Position numbers and translations under genes: made by a program. Below are positions 51,482 through 59,062 of a stretch of DNA of 64,000 nt, one piece after another; the stretch's first letter is position 1; every line of letters starts with the position of its first letter. The notes beneath the pieces were generated by a model that was given only the letters and a program-made list of their open reading frames with translations, did not search any database and had not been told where the DNA came from. Origin of the DNA: Pedobacter sp. ISL-64 (lineage in GTDB: Bacteria > Bacteroidota > Bacteroidia > Sphingobacteriales > Sphingobacteriaceae); assembly GCF_018613605.1 (NCBI RefSeq), contig NZ_JAGGPU010000008.1, forward strand, positions 186,001 to 250,000, written 5' to 3'.

Positions 51482-53293
51482 CTAATAAATCGTTTTAGTC
51501 TCTAAAGTTAAACACTGCTTTTGATTTAACAACAAGTTTTTTAATTCATTGTAGTTTACATCCTGAATATTGATTTTATGATCGATAGCCAAGGATGCGG
51601 CAGTGGCAGCTGATTCACCCAGAATCATAAATACAGGCTCCATGCGTACAGATCCGTACGCAATATGAGATGATGACAAACAAACAGGAACCAATAAATT
51701 TTTGCATTCGGTTTTCCTGGGTACGATGGCCTGATAGGAGATACTGTAAGGTTTCGGTGCTTTAACGCCGATATCACCCTCATTTTGCACATAACCTTCG
51801 GGCGTAACATAACGTTGCACATTATGAGAATCTAAGGCGTAAGAGCCCATCCCTACCGGATTTGGTACTTCTTTTTTGCCGAGAACTTCATGCTCGGTCA
51901 TCACAAAATCTCCAATCATTCTCCTCGCCTCCCGTACATAAAGCTGATATGGCCAGTTTCCATTATCCTTAAATTCATCTTTCGCCAAACCCCATTTTTT
52001 AACCTGCTGCTGAATTTTTTCGGGCATCCTTGGATCGTTGGCCATGAAGTACATTAATCCTTTTTGATAATTTTCGTGAGCTTTAATAATTTCTTTCCGC
52101 TTTGTGTAGTCTGCTTCAGGATAGGCATAATTCATTCCAATAAAATCGGTACTAAATGGTCCGTGGTTATTGGTATCTGTTTTATGGTTCGGAATAGGAT
52201 CGTATTTATTAAAAAGCTCGTTCCAACCGGTATTAAACACCCTTAACAGCAATTCGTAATCCATTGCATTGTAGCGGTCTGGTTTTGGAAACTCTATTTT
52301 GTTTTCGACTTTATTGGTCAGGCACATCCTATAACAATACGCCTGAAGTTTATGGTCTGCCGTTCCGTTCGGTCCAGGTTGATCAGTAGAAATACCCGTC
52401 AACAAGCCGCTTTTTTTATCTCCTGGAATTTTATAGGGATCGATATTATTTTTAAAATAATGCGCATGCTGAAAAACCAAGGCCTGTACCCCATTCCACT
52501 GTTCGTTATAGATATGGTTTGCTTCCCTGCCCACATGGTAACTTACTTTAGCTGCAGCCATTAAATCGCCTTCATAAGTTGCATCGATATACGTTTTTGC
52601 GCTAAAAATTTTGCCAGATAAGGTTTTGATACTGACAATCTTACCATCTTTCATTTTTACACCCTGTTTTCGCTCCAACCATTCATCGCGGTAAATTTTT
52701 AATTTATTTTCTTTAACAAAATCTTCCATAACCTGCTCAGCAACATGAGGTTCAAAAATCCACATGGTACGGTCCGTTCCATCAATAGCAGGTGTGCCTT
52801 GTCCTTTGTTACCATATTCTTCTTTTTTCTGCCATTTCCAGGTACCAGCTTGCTGGTAATATTGATAAACCTTTTGATAAAATGTTCTGGCGAGGCCACC
52901 AATTACGGATTTGTCTCCCGTATCGGTAAAGCCCAGTCCTGAAGATGACAAACCACCGAGATGGCGGTCGGGTGAAACTACAATAACGCTTTTACCCATT
53001 TTGGTAGCTTGTACGGCTGCAATTATACCGGCTGATGTCCCACCATAAATTACAATATCTGCCTGATGGTGTTCCGCTCTTGGCTTAGCACAAACCGTAA
53101 AAAAGATTGAGCTCAAGGCTAAAAAGCATATTAAAATTTTCCTAGTTGGTATGAGGATTGTCTGCAAAGAAAACCTACAGCGTTTACTATAAATTTCTGC
53201 ATATTGGGTTTTACTTTCTTGTTTTGAAAGGACGAAAAATCCTAAATCTGAAAAATGTTTTATTGAAAACATATATTGGCGAGGTTTAAACAA
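51482..53293 (-). CDS. Secreted FAD-dependent oxidoreductase
   Basis: The 603-residue protein has the dinucleotide motif ADIVIYGGTSAGIIAAVQATKMGKSVIVVSP near 78-108 and the FAD-family block LGGLSSSGLGFTDTG. The C-terminal part (VGMGSYALDSHNVQRYV, VRMEPVFMILGESAATAASLAID) is typical of the Bacteroidota glycan-locus FAD-dependent oxidoreductases (PF12831-like). A hydrophobic segment (ILICFLALSSIFFTVCA) is preceded by an unusually long N-terminal stretch. An ATG at 53272 (MFSIKHF) is an alternative start. It precedes the GH97 gene on the same strand and may oxidise a sugar released there. Confidence 0.82.
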   Translation of the reverse strand: MFKPRQYMFSIKHFSDLGFFVLSKQESKTQYAEIYSKRCRFSLQTILIPTRKILICFLALSSIFFTVCAKPRAEHHQADIVIYGGTSAGIIAAVQATKMGKSVIVVSPDRHLGGLSSSGLGFTDTGDKSVIGGLARTFYQKVYQYYQQAGTWKWQKKEEYGNKGQGTPAIDGTDRTMWIFEPHVAEQVMEDFVKENKLKIYRDEWLERKQGVKMKDGKIVSIKTLSGKIFSAKTYIDATYEGDLMAAAKVSYHVGREANHIYNEQWNGVQALVFQHAHYFKNNIDPYKIPGDKKSGLLTGISTDQPGPNGTADHKLQAYCYRMCLTNKVENKIEFPKPDRYNAMDYELLLRVFNTGWNELFNKYDPIPNHKTDTNNHGPFSTDFIGMNYAYPEADYTKRKEIIKAHENYQKGLMYFMANDPRMPEKIQQQVKKWGLAKDEFKDNGNWPYQLYVREARRMIGDFVMTEHEVLGKKEVPNPVGMGSYALDSHNVQRYVTPEGYVQNEGDIGVKAPKPYSISYQAIVPRKTECKNLLVPVCLSSSHIAYGSVRMEPVFMILGESAATAASLAIDHKINIQDVNYNELKNLLLNQKQCLTLETKTIY

Positions 53294-53380
53294 ATATATT
53301 AATTATTTAAACTTACAAATCCAATAAATCGTTTTAGAAGAACATAAAAGCAAGGTTACTATGCTAAATAACTTAAGCTA

Positions 53381-54064
53381 TTATTTAGCCAGGGCTTGAA
53401 TCTGTTTTAAATGTTTTTTCAATACTGGTAAATATTTATTGGCATATGCTTTAACCTCAAGATCAGCAGACCGTGATGCTTTTTCAAATAAAGAAACCGC
53501 TTTTTGATGATCGGTAACCATCATCCCGACATAAGCTTTATCAAATGAAGCCCCGTTTAAATTATTTAATTTTTCAATCGCATTGGTCACGTCAGCTTCA
53601 GTAGCACCATTCGCGGTTTTTTTCACCAGGCCAGTATTACCTGCCTCACCTCCGGCATTTTTGGTTCGCGAAGTGTCTTTCATGTTTTCAGGTGATGAAT
53701 CTACCCTGCCATCTGGTCGTAGTTCACCTTCCGGCCTACTCATTGGCAAATTTACTTTCTTAAGTTTCGCCAACGACCTTAATTCTTCATTGGCCTTGGT
53801 ATGATCATCAACCATCATCTGGCCAAATGCCTTTATCTTTTGATCTGTTGCTTTCTCTGCAGCAAGTTTCCCGGTCGATACTTCTTTCATTCCGGCAATA
53901 GCCGCCTGTTGCAAAAATTGCGCGGTGGTTAAACTATCTTGTTGATTAGTATAATCAAATGATCCTGCATAATGCCAGTCTGCTTTTGCAACAGCATTAA
54001 ATGAAGTAGCTGAAATAATCATTCCCACTACTGCTATTTTCCTGGTATTGAAATGGTTTTTCAT
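53381..54064 (-). CDS. DUF4142-family secreted protein
   Basis: The 227-residue protein has a signal sequence (about 1-27, ending near VAKA, no lipobox cysteine). The DUF4142 domain is split by a polar insert: FLQQAAIAGMKEVSTGKLAAEKATDQKIKAFGQMMVDDHTKANEEL, then an insert of about 60 residues rich in Ser, Gly and Asp, then AYVGMMVTDHQKAVSLFEKASRSADLEVKAYANKYLPVLKKH. It is a paralogue of the lipoprotein at 24782. Function unknown. Confidence 0.85.
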   Translation of the reverse strand: MKNHFNTRKIAVVGMIISATSFNAVAKADWHYAGSFDYTNQQDSLTTAQFLQQAAIAGMKEVSTGKLAAEKATDQKIKAFGQMMVDDHTKANEELRSLAKLKKVNLPMSRPEGELRPDGRVDSSPENMKDTSRTKNAGGEAGNTGLVKKTANGATEADVTNAIEKLNNLNGASFDKAYVGMMVTDHQKAVSLFEKASRSADLEVKAYANKYLPVLKKHLKQIQALAK

Positions 54065-54231
54065 GGTTAAGTAATTAAGGTAAATGCATTAATAAAACCC
54101 CGTTAACATTTAAAAAGTTTGAGCAAATCATATCCTCTTTTAAAAACCTTACAACACCAGTGGTTTAAGATTTTAAATTTTCTTCAAACTTAATCTGATC
54201 TGAGTCTGTTTTGTTATAAAAGACTTTTACT

Positions 54232-54546
54232 ATGGAAAATCTAGAAAACAATCAACCTGAAGAAGAAATTCAGAATATCGAACAGTTTCAGATCAACCGT
54301 TCGGAGGGAAATGCAGCCGATGGTCACGCCGCTCCTGAGCCAACCGAAGATGACGCATATACGGAGGATGAAGTTCCATTTGCGGATGGAGAAGGAACAC
54401 AATTAAATGAAGAAATCAAAGGTCCGGAAGACGAAGAAGATGAGGATGACGATGAAGCAGAAACGGATGACTATAACGAATCTGATATAGAAGAACTGAA
54501 TAAAGATCCGAATGCATACGATGATGAAGACAGCGAAATGTTATAA
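54232..54546 (+). CDS. Very acidic small protein
   Basis: The 104-residue protein is dominated by Glu and Asp (for example EDEEDEDDDEAETDDYNESDIEELN) with no hydrophobic core, signal peptide or recognisable domain. It is probably disordered. It has its own terminator. A real gene is supported by the acidic composition and separate transcription unit. Possible roles are binding of cations or basic proteins, but this is a guess. Confidence 0.6.
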   Translation: MENLENNQPEEEIQNIEQFQINRSEGNAADGHAAPEPTEDDAYTEDEVPFADGEGTQLNEEIKGPEDEEDEDDDEAETDDYNESDIEELNKDPNAYDDEDSEML

Positions 54547-54570
54547 GCCAATTTATTTCCGTTATAAAAG

Positions 54571-54600
54571 ATGCCAGGTTAGTAATTATCTGGCATTTTT
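54571..54600 (+). terminator. Terminator after the acidic protein gene
   Basis: ATGCCAG and CTGGCAT pair across a 12-base loop and are followed by Ts; it ends at the stop of the convergent channel gene. Confidence 0.75.
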
Positions 54601-55423
54601 ATTTAAACAAAGAAGAGCCACAATATTTGCAAAACAAGGCATCGTTATCATGCCCTTCTCTACTACAGCTCGGACAAGATTCAGGTAATTCTTTTTTCTG
54701 TCTGGCCGCAACAGCAATATCGTGGGTAATGATCCCCGTGGGTACAGCAATAATGGCGTAACCGATCAGCATCACTACAGAGGCCACAAACTTACCCAGT
54801 GGCGTGATGGGCGAAATATCGCCATAACCAACGGTTGTAATGGTTACAATGGCCCAATAAATACTTTCGGGGATATTCGAAAATCCATTTTCGCGCTTTT
54901 CTACCAAATACATAATAGAACCAAGAATTATGGTGATGGTTAAAACGGTTAGCAGGAATATGCTAATTTTCCTCACACTATTTTTCAGTGCCTGGGTTAA
55001 AAAATTAATCTCTGTTAAAAAATGTCCGAGTTTGAATATCCTGAAAACACGAAGTAACCTTAGTGCCCTAAAAACCAGTAAAGATTGTGCACCAGTAAAA
55101 AAGATACTCAAATAAGACGGTAACAATGCAATCAAATCGATAATACCTAATGGACTGATCACATAACTGATCGGCTTTCTGATACTCACCAATCTTAAAA
55201 TGTATTCGACTGTGAAAAGTGCAGCAAAAATCCATTCCATAATATTAAACAGTTTGCCGTATTGCCGATGGATACCAATAACGCTATCGAGCATTACCAC
55301 AATGATACTCGAAAATATGGCAATCAATAAACCAACATCAAATGCTTTACCTGCAGGTGTATTCGATTCGTAAATAACTTCATGAAGCTTAAAACGCCAA
55401 TCTTTAGGTGGATCTGATGCCAT
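54599..55423 (-). CDS. Voltage-gated potassium channel-like protein with C-terminal zinc ribbon
   Basis: The 274-residue protein has six membrane segments. S4 contains the arginine ladder RALRLLRVFRIFKL (119-132). The pore has the K+ filter TTVGYGD (196-202) followed by the inner helix. The C-terminal tail carries a four-cysteine zinc ribbon: Cys250, Cys253, Cys265, Cys268 (CPSC and CKYC). It is a KvAP-type six-helix channel. The zinc ribbon as a cytosolic tail suggests a redox- or metal-sensing gate, which is inference. It converges on the acidic protein gene. Confidence 0.9.
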   Translation of the reverse strand: MASDPPKDWRFKLHEVIYESNTPAGKAFDVGLLIAIFSSIIVVMLDSVIGIHRQYGKLFNIMEWIFAALFTVEYILRLVSIRKPISYVISPLGIIDLIALLPSYLSIFFTGAQSLLVFRALRLLRVFRIFKLGHFLTEINFLTQALKNSVRKISIFLLTVLTITIILGSIMYLVEKRENGFSNIPESIYWAIVTITTVGYGDISPITPLGKFVASVVMLIGYAIIAVPTGIITHDIAVAARQKKELPESCPSCSREGHDNDALFCKYCGSSLFK

Positions 55424-55457
55424 GAAAATGTTTTAAATATGATTAAAGGTAAAGAAA

Positions 55458-56309
55458 TTAACCGTTTACCACTTCTCCACCATTTACATGGATTACCTGT
55501 CCAGTGATAAATGAAGCATCGTCTGAAGCCAGGAATACATAAGATGGGCCGAGTTCTGAGGGTTGCCCTGCCCTTTCCATGGCTGTTTCAGATCCGAAAG
55601 ATTTAATCTTTTTCTGATCAAAGGTAGATACGATGAGCGGCGTCCATACTGGGCCCGGTGCTACCGCATTTACACGAATACCCGTTTTCGCTAAATTTGT
55701 AGCGAGCGAACGTGTAAAAGAAGTTATTGCGCCTTTTGTTGAAGAGTAATCGATCAGATTTGGTGAAGAACGATAAGCCGTTACTGAGGTGGTATTGATA
55801 ATGGTATCGCCTGCCTGAAAATATTCCAATACCTCGTGCGCAAAGTAAAAATAGCCAAATATGTTAGTACGGAAGGTATCTTCCAACTGTTTATCGTCGA
55901 TCTTTTTTGGGTCTTTCTGCGGAACCTGCATGCCTGCATTATTTACCAAAATATTTATCTTTCCAAACTTTTTAACAGTTGTTTTTACTGCTTTTCTACA
56001 AAATGAAGGCTTTTTAACATCTCCTTTAATCAATAAACAATTTTTACCCTCAGCTTCAACCATTTTCTGGGTTTCTTTTGCATCAACATCCTCATCCAAA
56101 TAAACAATAGCTACGTTGGCACCTTCTCTTGCAAAATGAACTGCTACCGAACGACCAATGCCACTATCTCCGCCGGTAATCAGGGCAACCTTATCATTCA
56201 GTTTTCCTGCTCCCTTATAGTTTGCTTTAATTACTTCAGGTCTTGGATCCATCTTCGCCTCTATCCCTGGTTGTTTGTTCTGTTTGGCAGGTATTTTTTG
56301 AGTTTCCAT
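55458..56309 (-). CDS. SDR-family oxidoreductase (YhdG/YghA-like)
   Basis: I start at 56309 (METQKIPAKQNKQPG); a GTG at 56336 would add nine residues. The 283-residue protein has a long N-terminal arm rich in Pro/Lys before TGGDSGIGRSVA. It then has NNAGMQVPQ, the Ser of NTTSVTAYRSS, YSSTKGAITSFTRSLA and VAPGPVWTPL, and ends with GQVIHVNGGEVVNG. The N-terminal arm and KEDIT-like layout fit the YghA/YhdG SDR group, often linked to stress tolerance. Substrate unknown. The neighbouring K+ channel gene is co-directional, with a 34-base gap. Confidence 0.85.
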   Translation of the reverse strand: METQKIPAKQNKQPGIEAKMDPRPEVIKANYKGAGKLNDKVALITGGDSGIGRSVAVHFAREGANVAIVYLDEDVDAKETQKMVEAEGKNCLLIKGDVKKPSFCRKAVKTTVKKFGKINILVNNAGMQVPQKDPKKIDDKQLEDTFRTNIFGYFYFAHEVLEYFQAGDTIINTTSVTAYRSSPNLIDYSSTKGAITSFTRSLATNLAKTGIRVNAVAPGPVWTPLIVSTFDQKKIKSFGSETAMERAGQPSELGPSYVFLASDDASFITGQVIHVNGGEVVNG

Positions 56310-56503
56310 CGTTTCTTTTGTCAAATTAAGTTTCACAACACTGCCAATTAAACAAGAGTAGCATCTTCAAAGTTTTAAGAAACTCAACCTTCTCCATTAA
56401 GATTTAAACCAATTTAACTTAATATTTTGCTCATATTCCATTATTTTGAAAGGATATACCTCAGTAAATTAGCCCATTAAATGCTAACCAAAAGAAACCG
56501 AAA

Positions 56504-57853
56504 ATGAGAAAAACAATTTTATCAGCTTTGTTCATACTGGGCTTAACCTTATCTGGCTTTGCTCAAAAACGATTAGGCAATGAAACTGCTGCCCAAAAAA
56601 CCAAAAGAATGGAATGGTGGACCGATGCACGCTTCGGCATGTTTATCCACTGGGGCCTATATGCATTACCAGCCCGTCATGAGTGGGTTAAAAGCAATGA
56701 ACACATTACCAATGAAAACTATCAGCAATACTTCGATCAGTTTAATCCTGATTTATTTAACCCTAAAAAATGGGCCAGAGAAGCTAAAGAAGCAGGCATG
56801 AAATATGCCGTGTTAACCACCAAACACCATGAAGGTTTTACTTTATTTGATAGTAAATTTACTGATTATAAGGCAACCAACACACAAGCCAAAAGAGATT
56901 TGGTTAAAGAATTTGTTGAGGCTTTCCGTGCCGAGGGCATAAAAGTAGGCTTTTATTATTCGCTGATTGATTGGCATCATCCTGATTTTCCTGTTGATAG
57001 GTACCATCCTTTAAGGCCAGATAAAGACCATGAGGATCAATATGCGGTATTAAATAAAAACAGGGATATGGCCAAATACCGCAAGTACCTATACGATCAG
57101 GTAACTGAGTTACTTACTAAATACGGCAAAATCGACATTCTTTGGGCAGATTTCTCTTATCCGGGTAAAAATGGTAAAGGTCGTGATGATTGGGGTTCGG
57201 TAGCATTACTTAAGCAGATTAGAAAACTGCAACCGCAAATTATTGTAGATAACCGCTTGGATCTTAATGATTACGAAGATGGTACAGATTTCGAAACACC
57301 TGAACAGGTTAGTCCGAAGGAATTAGAAAAATACCGCGGCAAAGTTTGGGAAACCTGCCAAACCTTTTCAGGCTCGTGGGGATATCACCGTGATGAAAAC
57401 ACCTGGAAAAGCAACAGGAAGTTATTAGATCTTTTGATAACTTCAGTAGCCAATGGAGGAAATTTATTGTTAAATGTTGGGCCCACTGCGCGTGGTGAGT
57501 TTGATAGCAGAGCAAACGTTGCTTTAGATAGCCTAGGCCTTTGGATGCACGCCAATTCGAAATCTATTTATCATTGTACTTTCGCCCCAACCGAATTTAA
57601 AGCACCCGAAGGAGTAAAACTCACTTACAATAACGACACCAAAAAACTGTATGTGCATTTGTTCGAATATCCTAATACAGGCTACATTACGCTGGATGGA
57701 TATAAAGACAAGGCGAAATACGCGCAGTTTTTACATGACAACTCTGAAATACAGATTGATGCTCAAAAATCGACCGGGAATACCTTGGTGTTAAAACTAC
57801 CAAAGAAAAAGCCCGATTTCGAAATCCCGGTAATCGAATTGACCTTAAATTAA
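56504..57853 (+). CDS. GH29 alpha-L-fucosidase
   Basis: The 449-residue secreted protein (signal ends near 20, GFAQ) has the GH29 family blocks RMEWWTDARFGMFIHWGLYALPA, AREAKEAGMKYAVLTTKHHEGF, VGFYYSLIDWHHPDF, and DILWADFSYP with nucleophile Asp216. ANGGNLLLNVGPTARGE is also diagnostic. It removes alpha-L-fucose from glycans with retention. It is monocistronic with a clear terminator, and no SusCD pair is adjacent. Confidence 0.93.
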   Translation: MRKTILSALFILGLTLSGFAQKRLGNETAAQKTKRMEWWTDARFGMFIHWGLYALPARHEWVKSNEHITNENYQQYFDQFNPDLFNPKKWAREAKEAGMKYAVLTTKHHEGFTLFDSKFTDYKATNTQAKRDLVKEFVEAFRAEGIKVGFYYSLIDWHHPDFPVDRYHPLRPDKDHEDQYAVLNKNRDMAKYRKYLYDQVTELLTKYGKIDILWADFSYPGKNGKGRDDWGSVALLKQIRKLQPQIIVDNRLDLNDYEDGTDFETPEQVSPKELEKYRGKVWETCQTFSGSWGYHRDENTWKSNRKLLDLLITSVANGGNLLLNVGPTARGEFDSRANVALDSLGLWMHANSKSIYHCTFAPTEFKAPEGVKLTYNNDTKKLYVHLFEYPNTGYITLDGYKDKAKYAQFLHDNSEIQIDAQKSTGNTLVLKLPKKKPDFEIPVIELTLN

Positions 57854-57873
57854 TCTACCCATATTATTTATTG

Positions 57874-57904
57874 GCCTGCAAGTTAAACCTTGCGGGCTTT
57901 TTTA
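57874..57904 (+). terminator. Terminator of the fucosidase gene
   Basis: GCCTGCAAG-TTAAAC-CTTGCGGGC with seven following Ts, ending the GH29 transcript. Confidence 0.9.
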
Positions 57905-58046
57905 TTGATAACATTTAGACAGTTAATCTATTTGGCTGACCATTAAGATTTAAGGGAGTTAAGATTTTAGTTATCGCGTATACAATCAACCGTAAATTTA
58001 TAAACTATTAACCAACGTAGTAATGATCAATTACGAATGAACCGTT

Positions 58047-58811
58047 CTACGCTGATAAAAGTTCTCCCTGATTTAAGTTCGCATAAGCTTTAGCCTGCAC
58101 CACATTACCTATAATAATAATAGCAGGATAAGTTAAGCCTGCCTGTTCAGCAGATTCCTGTAAATTTTGAACTGAACATACCACTTGTTTTTGATTGGGC
58201 AAGGTAGCATGCTGAATAACAGCCGCAGGCATATCACCTAAGCCCGCATCACAATAAGCTTTAGAGATTTCGCCAACTTTTTTCATACCCATATATATAA
58301 CAACTGTAGCGGAACTTTTCATGGCACATTTTAAATCGTTGGTTAAACTTCCGTCCTTCTTGGTTCCGGTAAGGATCCAAACACTTTCACTAATGCCACG
58401 GTGTGTTAAAGGAACATCAATAAAGCCTGCGCCCTGCATACTACTTATACCTGGAATGTAATGACATTTGATGCCCCTAGCCTCCGCATAAATCAATTCT
58501 TCGAAGCCTCTGCCAAAAATAAAAGGATCTCCACCTTTTAAACGCACCACTACTTGATAATTTTGGGCATTTTCGACAATTAATTCATTTATTTTCTCTT
58601 GTGGGGTGTATTTCCCATAAGGTTGCTTGCCAACATAGACCATTTTGCAATTTTTCGGCGCAATTTCTAGCAATTTCTCATTACTTAAGTTATCATACAG
58701 AATAACTTCTGCTCTTTTTAGCACATTAAAAGCTTTCATAGTGATCAATTCAGGATCTCCAGGACCTCCACCCATTATAAAAAGTCCAAAATCGTTAGTT
58801 TTTTGATTCAT
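58047..58811 (-). CDS. cobA: Uroporphyrinogen-III C-methyltransferase (siroheme synthesis)
   Basis: The enzyme uses two SAM molecules to make precorrin-2, precursor of siroheme. The 254-residue protein has the GGGPGDPELIT glycine-rich start (15-25), VVVRLKGGDPFIFGRG, YIPGISSMQGAGFIDVPLTHRGISESVWILTGT and PAAVIQHATLPNQKQVVC, all canonical. Siroheme is needed by nitrite reductase NirB, encoded divergently next door. It is a single-function methyltransferase without the CysG dehydrogenase/chelatase part, so those steps must be encoded elsewhere. Confidence 0.93.
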   Translation of the reverse strand: MNQKTNDFGLFIMGGGPGDPELITMKAFNVLKRAEVILYDNLSNEKLLEIAPKNCKMVYVGKQPYGKYTPQEKINELIVENAQNYQVVVRLKGGDPFIFGRGFEELIYAEARGIKCHYIPGISSMQGAGFIDVPLTHRGISESVWILTGTKKDGSLTNDLKCAMKSSATVVIYMGMKKVGEISKAYCDAGLGDMPAAVIQHATLPNQKQVVCSVQNLQESAEQAGLTYPAIIIIGNVVQAKAYANLNQGELLSA

Positions 58812-58877
58812 AATTTTAATGATTTAACTATTTAAACATAAAAGTGATGAAAATTTATTAAAAAATTAAATTTTTTA

Positions 58878-58889
58878 TGATAAAAATCA
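58878..58889. promoter_or_regulatory. CRP/FNR-like box in the cobA-nirB divergent gap
   Basis: TGAT-AAAA-ATCA is a perfect CRP/FNR-superfamily-style palindrome. It is about 50 bases upstream of the expected nirB transcription start and 67 bases from the cobA start, so one regulator could act on both divergent promoters. Confidence 0.45.
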
Positions 58890-58920
58890 CACAACAACAA
58901 CTTTTAATTGAATTTTAACC

Positions 58921-58928
58921 TATATTTG
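58921..58928 (+). promoter_or_regulatory. Putative -7 box of nirB
   Basis: TATATTTG matches TAnnTTTG exactly. Its distance to the nirB ATG implies a leader of roughly 130 bases. A -33 TTTG is not found at the expected position. Confidence 0.35.
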
Positions 58929-59062
58929 AATATCAAAAATCATATAAATATTAAAATATGAATTTTTGAATCGATTATTATCAACAAAACACAATAAAAA
59001 AAATAATTCGAAACAAAAAACAACCAACAGAAACCAACAAACACAAAATACCTTTAAGATTT

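Noticed and set aside
56310-56336. GTG start for the SDR at 55458
   Set aside because: Adds nine residues with no family support; an ATG with a purine-rich upstream stretch follows at 56309.
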